Shown piece by piece: positions 1 to 5,797 of a stretch of 8,471 nt of DNA. Within the stretch, counting starts at the first letter, position 1; each line of letters opens with the position of its first letter. The translations under genes were made by a program, and so were the position numbers. The notes under the pieces were generated by a model. That model was not told the DNA's origin and made no database searches. It was given only the letters and a program-made list of their open reading frames with translations. This DNA is from Alphaproteobacteria bacterium (GTDB lineage: Bacteria; Pseudomonadota; Alphaproteobacteria; Rhodobacterales; Rhodobacteraceae), in assembly GCA_024277955.1 (NCBI GenBank), contig JAJRUE010000237.1, positions 1 to 8,471 of the forward strand, read 5' to 3'.

Positions 1-936
1 ACCGATCGCCATTGCCGAACCCTGCACCGGCTGCTTTGCCGCCGCGCGCTGCTTTATACCGAAATGGTGACGGCACCGGCGCTGGTGCGGGGCGGGGCGC
101 TGCATCTGCTGGATTTCGGTGCCCATGAAGCGCCGGTGGCGCTGCAACTGGGGGGATCGGACCCGGATGAACTGGCGGTTGCGGCGCGCCTGGGGCAGCA
201 GGCGGGTTACGGCGAAATCAACCTGAACTGCGGCTGCCCGTCGGACCGGGTGCAATCGGGGGCCTTTGGCGCGGTGCTGATGCAGCAACCCGGACTGGTG
301 GCCGATTGCGTGGCCGCGATGCGCGAGGCGGTGGATGTCGAGGTGACGGTGAAATGCCGCATCGGGGTCGATGATCAGGACCCCGAACAGGTGCTGCCCG
401 AGTTTCTGGCGCGGATCAGCGCGGCGGGCTGCAACCGGGTGATCATCCACGCGCGCAAGGCCTGGCTGCAGGGGCTGAGCCCGAAGCAGAACCGCGAAGT
501 GCCCCCGCTGGATCACGATCTGGTGCTGCGGATGAAGGGGCTGTTTCCGGGGCTGCACATCTCGCTGAACGGCGGCATTGAAACGCTGGCGCAGGCGCGC
601 GGCTTTCTCGATGCCGGGCTGGATGGGGTGATGATCGGGCGCGCGGCCTATCACCGGCCCGCCGATATCCTGTGCGCCGCCGATCCACTGGTTTTCGGCA
701 AGGGGCAGGCCAGCGAGCCGGTCGAGGCCGCGCATGCGATGCTGCCTTATATCGAGGCACATCTGAGCACCGGCGGCCGTCTGCATCAGGTCACGAGGCA
801 CATGCTGGGGCTGTTTACCGGCCGCCCCGGGGCGCGGGCCTGGCGGCGGATGCTGTCGGAAGGCGCGGTGCGGGATGGGGCCGGGCCGGAACTGGTGGTC
901 GCGGCGCTGGCGCTGGTAGACGGGGCGGCGCGGTGA
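1..936 (+). CDS. dusA: tRNA-dihydrouridine(20/20a) synthase DusA, 5' end missing
   Basis: FMN-dependent enzyme that uses NADPH to reduce uridine to dihydrouridine in the D-loop of cytosolic tRNA. The frame is open from base 1, beginning T-D-R-H-C-R, which matches the MDWTDRHCR-type start of DusA, so only a short N-terminal piece (I estimate 10-25 residues) lies outside the window. The first ATG inside (position 64) is internal, within the conserved LLYTEMVT stretch, and is not the start. The active-site motif NLNCGCPSDRVQSGAFGA lies at 223-276; the catalytic Cys (the second Cys, codon 235-237) is present. Other family landmarks are VKCRIGVDD (substrate/FMN region), IIHARKAWLQGLSPK, LNGGI and VMIGRAAYHRP (phosphate binding), and the C-terminal helical-domain signature TRHMLGLFTGRPGARAWRR. 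These DusA-specific features, rather than DusB or DusC ones, support the subfamily call. Its TGA overlaps the GTG start of the next gene. Family assignment is firm; exact tRNA positions are inferred from the family. Confidence 0.95.
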   Translation, partial: TDRHCRTLHRLLCRRALLYTEMVTAPALVRGGALHLLDFGAHEAPVALQLGGSDPDELAVAARLGQQAGYGEINLNCGCPSDRVQSGAFGAVLMQQPGLVADCVAAMREAVDVEVTVKCRIGVDDQDPEQVLPEFLARISAAGCNRVIIHARKAWLQGLSPKQNREVPPLDHDLVLRMKGLFPGLHISLNGGIETLAQARGFLDAGLDGVMIGRAAYHRPADILCAADPLVFGKGQASEPVEAAHAMLPYIEAHLSTGGRLHQVTRHMLGLFTGRPGARAWRRMLSEGAVRDGAGPELVVAALALVDGAAR

Positions 937-1721
937 GCGCGGATTTCCGGCGCCGTGGCTGGACCCGGTTCCCGGTCGAGCCGATGGTGGCCGATTGGGC
1001 TGCCCATGCGCTGGCTCCGGCGCGGGCGGCGCTGCGCGATCCCGAACTGGCGCAATGGCATGTCTGCGAAGGCACCTGGTTCGTTGGCGTCGATGCGCTG
1101 CCCAACGATGCCCTGGGCCGGGTCGGCGGGTCGGAACCGTTGCGCGGCGCGGCGATGGATTTCATTGCCCGCGCGATCGGCCCGGTGAAACCGCTGCATC
1201 GCGGTCAGGTCAGCGTGGTCCGGCCCGGCTATCCACAACCGAGGGCGGGGGAATCCCCGGCCGCCTTCCGGTTTCGACGCGACCGCGATGCGGCGCATGT
1301 CGACGGGTTGCACGCGACCGGCCCCGATCGCCGCCGGATGTTGCGCGAGGCGCATGGCTTCATCCTCGGCCTGCCGCTGAGCCGGTTCGATCCGGGCGCC
1401 GCGCCGCTGGTGGTCTGGGAGGGCAGCCACGAAATCATCCGCCGCGCCCTGCGCGATGCGCTGACCGGGCATGATCCGGCGGATTGGGCCGGGGTCGATC
1501 TGACGGCACCCTACGCCGCTGCCCGCCGCGAAGCGTTCGAGACCTGCCCCCGGGTCTTGATCCATGCCGGCCCCGGCGAGGCCTGTCTGCTGCACCGGCT
1601 GGCGCTGCACGGGGTGGCACCGTGGCAGGAAGGGGCAGAGGCCGGGCCGGACGGCCGGATGATCGCCTATTTCCGACCCGAGCTGACGGGCGGGGTGGTC
1701 GCCTGGCTGAACGATCCCTGA
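933..1721 (+). CDS. phytanoyl-CoA dioxygenase-like Fe(II)/2-oxoglutarate oxygenase (putative)
   Basis: A 262-residue protein starting at GTG 933, which overlaps the dusA stop as GTGA; the overlap and the sensible N-terminus (VSADFRRRGWTRFP) favour this start over ATG 984 or the much longer upstream frame inside dusA. It resembles the PhyH-type double-stranded beta-helix family. A candidate iron triad is visible: HVD at residues 122-124 (H-x-D) and a distal His in LALHG (His226, with His221 a nearby alternative). Arg242 or Arg248 in GRMIAYFRPE is a candidate 2-oxoglutarate carboxylate ligand. The WEGSHEI segment (162-168) resembles the xxGSH loop common in PhyH enzymes. No signal peptide or membrane segment is seen, so it is probably cytoplasmic. 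The substrate cannot be read from sequence. Translational coupling to a tRNA-modifying enzyme raises, but does not prove, a link to RNA or translation. Fold confidence is moderate, function unknown. Confidence 0.8.
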   Translation: MSADFRRRGWTRFPVEPMVADWAAHALAPARAALRDPELAQWHVCEGTWFVGVDALPNDALGRVGGSEPLRGAAMDFIARAIGPVKPLHRGQVSVVRPGYPQPRAGESPAAFRFRRDRDAAHVDGLHATGPDRRRMLREAHGFILGLPLSRFDPGAAPLVVWEGSHEIIRRALRDALTGHDPADWAGVDLTAPYAAARREAFETCPRVLIHAGPGEACLLHRLALHGVAPWQEGAEAGPDGRMIAYFRPELTGGVVAWLNDP

Positions 1722-1724
1722 GGC

Positions 1725-1740
1725 GGCCGGAGTAGCGGCC
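1725..1740. terminator. short hairpin between convergent genes, possible weak terminator
   Basis: The 19-nt gap between the two convergent operons contains GGCCG (1725-1729), a 6-nt loop, and CGGCC (1736-1740). The stem is only 5 bp and no T-run follows on either strand, so intrinsic termination is doubtful. The region may rely on Rho or simply read through into antisense transcripts. Confidence 0.25.
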
Positions 1741-1974
1741 CTATCGCGCCCGCCGCGCCGCGCGCCCGCCGCGGCGTTTCTTCAGGCGCGGCGCGCGCGC
1801 GGGCAGGGCATCCATCACCGATTGGCGTTCATCCGGGGTCATCCGCGACCAGTTGGCGATCTCGTCGAGGGTACGCAGGCAGCCGGTGCAGATCTGCTCC
1901 ACCGGGTGGACGACGCAGATGTTCACGCAGGGCGAATCCACTTCGTCGCGCTTCCAGACGGGTTCTTCGTTCAT
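1741..1974 (-). CDS. DUF1289 family small cysteine protein
   Basis: A 77-residue protein with the DUF1289 core: SPCVNICVV near residues 14-22, then ICTGCLRTLDEIANWSRMTPDER. The four cysteines, in a C-x3-C ... C-x2-C arrangement, look like a metal site (zinc or Fe-S), but the family has no firmly established biochemical role that I know of. The last ~18 residues are almost all Arg/Lys/Ala/Gly (RAPRLKKRRGGRAARRAR), an unusually basic tail that could bind nucleic acid; this is inference. The ATG overlaps the ruvX TGA (ATGA, 1974-1971), so translation is probably coupled and the gene is the last of the ccmI operon. The 3' end abuts the oppositely oriented oxygenase gene across 19 nt. Confidence 0.9.
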   Translation of the reverse strand: MNEEPVWKRDEVDSPCVNICVVHPVEQICTGCLRTLDEIANWSRMTPDERQSVMDALPARAPRLKKRRGGRAARRAR

Positions 1975-2453
1975 TGCCGGGTCCCGGTCTCCAGATGGCG
2001 CAAACGATCCAGCGCCCCCTGCAGGATATAGCCCGCCGCCACATGGTCGATCACCTGTGCGCGACGTCTGCGTGTCGTATCCGCCTCCAACAGGGCCTTT
2101 TCGGCGGCCACGGTGGACAGCCGTTCATCCCAGAACCCGATCGGCAATTCGCTGAGACGGGAAAGATTGCGCGCAAAGGCCCGGGTCGACTGACAGCGCG
2201 GCCCTTCCGAGCCGTCCATGTTGCGCGGCAGACCCAGCAGCAGCCCGCCGATCTGACGCCCCTCGACGATTTCCAGCAGGCGTGCGGCGTCCAGCCCGAA
2301 CTTGCGCCGCCGGATCGTCTCCAGTGGCGAGGCGACGGTGCGCCTCCGGTCCGAAACCGCAATGCCGATGGTCTTTTCGCCCAGATCGAGCCCGATCAGC
2401 GCGCCCTCCCGGGGCAGGACATCGGCGAAATCGGCCAGTTCGTCATGGATCAT
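1971..2453 (-). CDS. ruvX: RuvX/YqgF family pre-16S rRNA nuclease (putative Holliday junction resolvase)
   Basis: A 160-residue RNase H-fold protein of usual family length. Landmarks in order: LIGLDLGEKTIGIAVSD (residues 19-35, with metal-binding Asp23), LLLGLPRNMDGSEGP (71-85), FWDERLSTVAAEKAL (107-121), and the C-terminal DHVAAGYILQGAL (136-148, with Asp136). Acidic residues Asp23, Glu110 and Asp136 are in the places expected for the two-metal active site. E. coli YqgF is known for 5' processing of pre-16S rRNA; the resolvase role is an older prediction, so the symbol follows convention. The start ATG overlaps the ccmI TGA (ATGA, 2453-2450) and no clear Shine-Dalgarno is seen, consistent with translational coupling inside a ccmI-ruvX-DUF1289 operon. 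Confidence 0.93.
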   Translation of the reverse strand: MIHDELADFADVLPREGALIGLDLGEKTIGIAVSDRRRTVASPLETIRRRKFGLDAARLLEIVEGRQIGGLLLGLPRNMDGSEGPRCQSTRAFARNLSRLSELPIGFWDERLSTVAAEKALLEADTTRRRRAQVIDHVAAGYILQGALDRLRHLETGTRQ

Positions 2454-3694
2454 TCGATCACGCCGGCCCGGCGTGCGGCATCGCGAATCGGCGACAGGGC
2501 GGAATCGTTGCCGGCGAATTTCTCGGCCGCGTCGTCATAGATGGCCCTTGCGCGGTCGGCTTCGCCCAGCACCCCCAGCGCGCCGATCAGACGCGCCCAT
2601 TCCGCCGGGCTGCCGCCTTCGGTCCCGAGACGCTCCGACAGCCGCTCGACCATCGAGCGGATCATCGCCTGACGTTCCTCGTCGGTCATTTCGCCGGCGG
2701 CCTGCACGTCTGCGGCACTGGGCCCGGCCAGCGGCGCGCCATTCGGGGCGGCGGCGGGCGGCAGGGTGTATTTCGACAGCCCCGCACGACGGGCGGTTTC
2801 CTCGATGTTGGCGCGGATCGGCGGCACCCAGGGTGCGTCCGGCGTGCTTTCGTTCAGCAACGCCTCCCAGACCTGGAAGGCGATGTCCGGGCGCCCGGTC
2901 TGGGCCATCATCAACCCCCAGTAATACCGCGACGCCCCGTCGCGCGGATCCAGTTCCAGCGCGCGCTTCAGGGACGCCTCGGCCTCGGGAGAGACATAAC
3001 CCTGCGCGGCCAGAACCAGCATGTCGGCGTAGTCGGAATAGTCGGCGGCGGTGGCGTCTTCCCCCTTGATACGCAGGATTTCGGCCTGCGCCTTATGCGC
3101 GGCGACATAGTTGCCCATTACCGCCTCGTTGCGCGCCAGCAGGGTCTGGCCCTGCAGATCGTCGGGGCGCTTGGCCACGGTGCGGCGCAGTTTTTCGACC
3201 AGATCGAGGTAATCCTGGCTGACATCCTGGCGCGGCGGCGCTGGCGGCAATTCTGCCTCGGCCTGCGCCTGCGAGGGGCGGGATTCACGCAATTCCTGCG
3301 CCATTTCGATTCGGGTGGCCTGGGACAGATCGCGATACCCCGGCGCGCCCAGATTGAAATAGAGCAGCGAGCTGCCGCCCAGCACCACCACCGCCAGCAG
3401 CGTCACGATCACGCCGGTGCCCATCAGCGGGCGCTTGTCGGGATCGGTTTCGCGTCGCAGCGCGGCGTCGGCGGCCAGGATTCGGCGCGACACCTCGGCG
3501 CGGATACGTTCAGCGTCGCTTTCGTTGATCAACCCGCGCGCCAGATCGCGATCGACCTCGGCCAGTTGGTCGCGGTAAACCCGCAAATCATAGGCGGCCG
3601 CCGGTTCGGCCCCCGGGCGCCCGCGCAGCAGCGCCAAAATCAGCAACGACGCGACCAGCGCCGACAACACGATGACAATGATCCAGAAACCCAT
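2450..3694 (-). CDS. ccmI: c-type cytochrome biogenesis protein CcmI
   Basis: Apocytochrome c chaperone of the System I (Ccm) maturation pathway, which holds the apocytochrome C-terminus for haem ligation. The protein has 414 residues. An N-terminal membrane helix (about 3-23, GFWIIVIVLSALVASLLIL) is followed by a cytoplasmic loop with the CcmI signature YRDQLAEVDRDLARGLI (40-56). A second helix spans about 91-113 (GTGVIVTLLAVVVLGGSSLLYF), then comes a periplasmic TPR-like domain (about 160-300, with KRALELDPRDGASRYYWGLMMAQTGRP) and a C-terminal region. I chose ATG 3694 because the membrane helix begins there and GGGGGA lies 4 nt upstream; starting at 3802 would add 36 atypical residues across the promoter region. 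It heads the minus-strand operon. The other ccm genes are not in the window. Confidence 0.93.
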   Translation of the reverse strand: MGFWIIVIVLSALVASLLILALLRGRPGAEPAAAYDLRVYRDQLAEVDRDLARGLINESDAERIRAEVSRRILAADAALRRETDPDKRPLMGTGVIVTLLAVVVLGGSSLLYFNLGAPGYRDLSQATRIEMAQELRESRPSQAQAEAELPPAPPRQDVSQDYLDLVEKLRRTVAKRPDDLQGQTLLARNEAVMGNYVAAHKAQAEILRIKGEDATAADYSDYADMLVLAAQGYVSPEAEASLKRALELDPRDGASRYYWGLMMAQTGRPDIAFQVWEALLNESTPDAPWVPPIRANIEETARRAGLSKYTLPPAAAPNGAPLAGPSAADVQAAGEMTDEERQAMIRSMVERLSERLGTEGGSPAEWARLIGALGVLGEADRARAIYDDAAEKFAGNDSALSPIRDAARRAGVIE

Positions 3695-3698
3695 GCGA

Positions 3699-3704
3699 TC
3701 CCCC
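3699..3704 (-). promoter_or_regulatory. ribosome binding site of ccmI
   Basis: On the minus strand GGGGGA precedes ATG 3694 with a 4-nt spacer. It supports this start over the upstream in-frame ATG at 3802. Confidence 0.5.
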
Positions 3705-3712
3705 GTTTCAGC

Positions 3713-3724
3713 CCCATATATGGG
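3713..3724. promoter_or_regulatory. 12-bp perfect palindrome upstream of ccmI
   Basis: CCCATATATGGG is a perfect palindrome 19 nt before the ccmI start. Its AT core (TATATG read on the minus strand) could serve as a -10 element for ccmI, although no good -35 is seen, or the palindrome could be a repressor site over the promoter or leader. The palindrome is seen; the role is inferred. Confidence 0.3.
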
Positions 3725-3771
3725 CGCTTGCCCCGTAGCAAAAGGTCTAAATCGCACTTGCGCTGCCTCAT

Positions 3772-3795
3772 GTCGCAACTGTGTCGTATTGCGAC
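3772..3795. promoter_or_regulatory. inverted repeat, candidate operator of the divergent ccmI/sox region
   Basis: GTCGCAA (3772-3778) and TTGCGAC (3789-3795) form a perfect 7-bp inverted repeat with 10 nt between the arms, the layout of a dimeric regulator site. A third TTGCG lies at 3758-3762, 31 nt before the right arm. The right arm coincides with the proposed soxB -35 box, so a bound repressor would block it. No regulator gene is present in the window, so the binding protein is unknown. Confidence 0.4.
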
Positions 3796-3816
3796 GGTTC
3801 ACGGCGCGGATATTCT
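3789..3816 (+). promoter_or_regulatory. candidate sigma-70 promoter of soxB
   Basis: TTGCGA (3789-3794) and TATTCT (3811-3816) are separated by 16 nt; each box matches 4 of 6 consensus bases. The predicted start site near 3823 leaves a leader of about 57 nt before the soxB ATG, too short for a known riboswitch. Only moderate support. Confidence 0.35.
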
Positions 3817-3879
3817 GGTCCGGCAGGACATACCCGTGGCAGTCCTGAAGCTGTTTCGAACCGATCGGATTGACACGCC

Positions 3880-5124
3880 ATGAAACGCTATTCGGCCTTT
3901 GCCATCGCGCGCGAGGCGCTGCGCAATCACACCGGCTGGCAACGCGCCTGGCGCGCCGCCGAACCGAAACGTCGCTATGACGTGATCATCGTCGGCGCCG
4001 GCGGGCATGGGCTGGCCACCGCCTATTACCTGGGCCGCAATTTCGGCATCACCAATGTGGCGGTGCTGGAAAAGGGCTGGCTGGGGGGCGGCAACACCGG
4101 GCGCAACACCACCATCATCCGGTCGAACTATCTGCAGGATGCCTCTGCCGCGATCTATGAAAAGGCGCGGTCGCTCTATGAAGGGTTGAGCCGCGAGTTG
4201 AACTACAACATCATGTTTTCCCCGCGCGGGGTGATGATGCTGGCCCAGACCCAACATTAAATCCGCGGCTATCAGCGCACCGCGCATGCCAACGCGTTGC
4301 AGGGCATCGCGACCGAATTCATTTCGCCCATCCGCGTCAAGCAGTTGTGCCCGATCATCAACATCGACGTGCCGCGCTATCCGGTGCTGGGGGCGCTGTG
4401 GCAGCCGCGCGGCGGTACCGCGCGCCACGATGCGGTGGCCTGGGGCTACGCGCGCGCCTGCAGCGCCATGGGCATCGACATCATCCAGCAATGCGAGGTG
4501 ACGGGCATCCGCAAGAATGCCGGGCGGGTCACCGGGGTGACCACCACGCGGGGCGAAATAGACTGCGCCAAGCTGGGGCTGGTGGTGGCCGGCCACTCGG
4601 GCGTGCTGGCGCGGATGGCCGGGTTCCGCCTGCCGATCGAAAGCGTCGCCTTGCAGGCGCTGGTCAGCGAGCCGATCAAACCCTGTCTGGACGTGGTGGT
4701 GATGGCCAACACCGTGCATGGCTATCTCAGCCAGTCGGACAAGGGCGAAATGGTGATCGGCGGCGGCGCCGACGGGTTCAACAACTATACCCAGCGCGGA
4801 TCATTCCACCATGTCGAGGAAACCGTACGCGCGCTGATCGAGACCTTTCCGATGATTTCACGCCTCAAGATGCTGCGGCAATGGGGCGGTATCGTCGACA
4901 TGACCGGGGATCGTTCGCCGATCATTTCCAAAACCCCGCTGGAGGGCTGTTTCATCAATTGCGGCTGGGGCACCGGCGGCTTCAAATCGATCCCCGGTTC
5001 GGGCTGGGGATTCGCCGAACTGATGGCGAAGGGGCATTCACCGCTGACCGCTGCCTTCGGGCTGGAACGCTTTGCCGAGGGCCGATTCATCGACGAATCG
5101 GTCGCCGCCGGGGTGGCTCACTGA
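3880..5124 (+). pseudogene. soxB: sarcosine oxidase beta subunit, interrupted by an in-frame TAA at codon 127
   Basis: SoxB carries noncovalent FAD and covalent FMN in heterotetrameric sarcosine oxidase and oxidises sarcosine, delivering the methyl carbon to tetrahydrofolate with SoxA. Read through the stop, the frame gives 414 sense positions, the normal length, and aligns end to end with the SoxB family as I remember it. It holds the Rossmann motif VIIVGAGGHGLATAYYL (GAGGHG at 39-44) and GGNTGRNTTIIRSNYL. The GGTARHDAVAWGYA segment contains His183, which I align with the FMN-linking His of Corynebacterium SoxB. The NCGWGTGGFK segment lies near the C-terminus. The break is TAA at 4258-4260, where relatives read Q-H-E-I-R-G, i.e. 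GAA; one G-to-T change explains it. No other lesion is present. The 126-residue product would lack the FMN site and most of the substrate domain. It is either a fresh nonsense mutation or a sequencing/assembly error. No Shine-Dalgarno supports reinitiation at TTG 4297. Confidence 0.92.
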
Positions 5125-5321
5125 TGCGGGGCGGTGCCGTCCCTGCGGTCCTGTGCGCCCGGCGATCCGTCGGGGCGGGGCTGACGGATCACGTTGTCGC
5201 GGACCAGATCGTCCAGGCTGGCATCGCGCCTCGTGGACATATCGTTCCTGCGCTGTTCGCGGGTGGCAAGAACCGTGCCGGCAATCAGCAATACACCGAG
5301 AATGACAATGAACAATTCCAT
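5118..5321 (-). CDS. small single-helix membrane protein, hypothetical
   Basis: I do not recognise this 67-residue protein. Residues 1-19 (MELFIVILGVLLIAGTVLA) form a clear membrane helix, followed by a charged segment (TREQRRNDMSTRRD) and a polar, probably cytoplasmic tail with DASLDDLVRDNVIRQ. This suggests an N-out, C-in anchored peptide. It lies opposite to the sox genes, fills most of the soxB-soxD gap, and overlaps the soxB stop by 7 nt. Support for reality comes from the helix, the natural codon usage, and a near-consensus promoter (5328-5357) directly upstream. There is no Shine-Dalgarno before ATG 5321, and the predicted transcript would start at or next to it, so it may be leaderless. 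An internal in-frame ATG at 5240 (residue 28) has AGGA just upstream and could make a soluble 40-residue form. The longer reading frame back to 5450 lacks support. Confidence 0.55.
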   Translation of the reverse strand: MELFIVILGVLLIAGTVLATREQRRNDMSTRRDASLDDLVRDNVIRQPRPDGSPGAQDRRDGTAPHQ

Positions 5322-5327
5322 GGCCGG

Positions 5328-5357
5328 ATCATACGATTTGACGCCACTCAGCGTCAA
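5328..5357 (-). promoter_or_regulatory. strong candidate sigma-70 promoter of the minus-strand small gene
   Basis: Read on the minus strand, TTGACG (5357-5352) and TATGAT (5333-5328) are separated by 18 nt; each matches 5 of 6 consensus bases. The expected start site, about 7 nt after the -10 box, falls at 5321, the A of the small gene's ATG. This is the best promoter match I noticed in the window. Confidence 0.5.
5338..5357. repeat. 20-bp inverted repeat in the soxD upstream region
   Basis: TTGACGC (5338-5344) and GCGTCAA (5351-5357) are perfect inverted 7-mers around a 6-nt centre. Each arm contains TTGACG reading outward, so the element offers a -35 box in both directions: a good one for the minus-strand small gene, and a weaker one for soxD since no convincing plus-strand -10 follows. 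It is a plausible operator for a dimeric regulator or a small hairpin. Confidence 0.4.
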
Positions 5358-5454
5358 GGAATGTTTTGCCGTGGCCCGAATTGCTTTTCCCCCGTGCCGA
5401 CGGCATCCAGCGGCACCATCGCCCTGAATGGCAATGCCAACCCCCGCCAAAGAC

Positions 5455-5460
5455 CGAGGA
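5455..5460 (+). promoter_or_regulatory. ribosome binding site of soxD
   Basis: CGAGGA ends 7 nt before ATG 5468. It decides the soxD start against the in-frame ATG at 5366, which would add 34 residues with no resemblance to SoxD. Confidence 0.6.
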
Positions 5461-5467
5461 TGACTCC

Positions 5468-5797
5468 ATGCTGATCCTGACCTGCCCCTATTGCGGAATC
5501 AGTGCCGACGAAACCGAACTGGCCCCGGGTGGCGAGGCGCATCTGACCCGCCACGGACCGGATTCGACCGATACCGATTTCCACGACTACCTGTTCGCGC
5601 GGGAAAACCCCATGGGCGTGCATTTCGAACGCTGGCGCCACGTCTCGGGTTGCGGCAAGTGGTTCCACGCCGCCCGCGACACCACCACGTTGCGGGTCTA
5701 TGGGACCTATCCGGCCCAGACCACCGAACCACCGCGTGACATCCGCGACATGATCACCGGCCACAATCCGGGCTGGACCTGGAGGTTGCTGCGATGA
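5468..5797 (+). CDS. soxD: sarcosine oxidase delta subunit
   Basis: Small zinc-binding structural subunit of heterotetrameric sarcosine oxidase; 109 residues, close to the family's usual ~90-110. The start MLILTCPYCG places Cys6 and Cys9 exactly where the family has its first two zinc ligands, and His58 and Cys62 in RWRHVSGCGKWFHAARDTTT complete the site (C-x2-C ... H-x3-C). The conserved DFHDYLFARENPMGVHFERW region follows the family pattern, as does the end with DMITGHNPGW. Its TGA overlaps the ATG of a 22-codon ORF leading into soxA. It is set 343 nt from soxB by an opposing small gene, so it may depend on its own promoter or on read-through from soxB, which is not obvious from sequence. 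Confidence 0.95.
   Translation: MLILTCPYCGISADETELAPGGEAHLTRHGPDSTDTDFHDYLFARENPMGVHFERWRHVSGCGKWFHAARDTTTLRVYGTYPAQTTEPPRDIRDMITGHNPGWTWRLLR

Noticed and set aside
3817..3879. Glycine or folate riboswitch before soxB
   Set aside because: The predicted leader is about 57 nt with no recognisable conserved core; too short for either class.
2282..3883. 533-codon plus-strand open frame across ruvX, ccmI and the divergent promoter region
   Set aside because: It is antisense to ccmI, whose membrane helices and motifs are clear; its product is Arg/Gly/Gln-rich and unrecognisable.
3799..4719. 306-codon minus-strand open frame opposite soxB
   Set aside because: It is a His-rich shadow of soxB; soxB reads coherently in family sequence on both sides of its stop codon.
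4297..5124. The C-terminal part of soxB as a separate gene starting at TTG 4297
   Set aside because: No Shine-Dalgarno precedes it, it starts in the middle of the SoxB domain, and the same frame continues directly from the upstream part; better described as one interrupted gene.
5394..5439. Small hairpins in the soxD leader (GTGCCG...CGGCAC and TGGCA-A-TGCCA)
   Set aside because: Stems are 5-6 bp and overlap competing pairings; this density is expected by chance in GC-rich DNA, and no attenuator or riboswitch architecture is visible.
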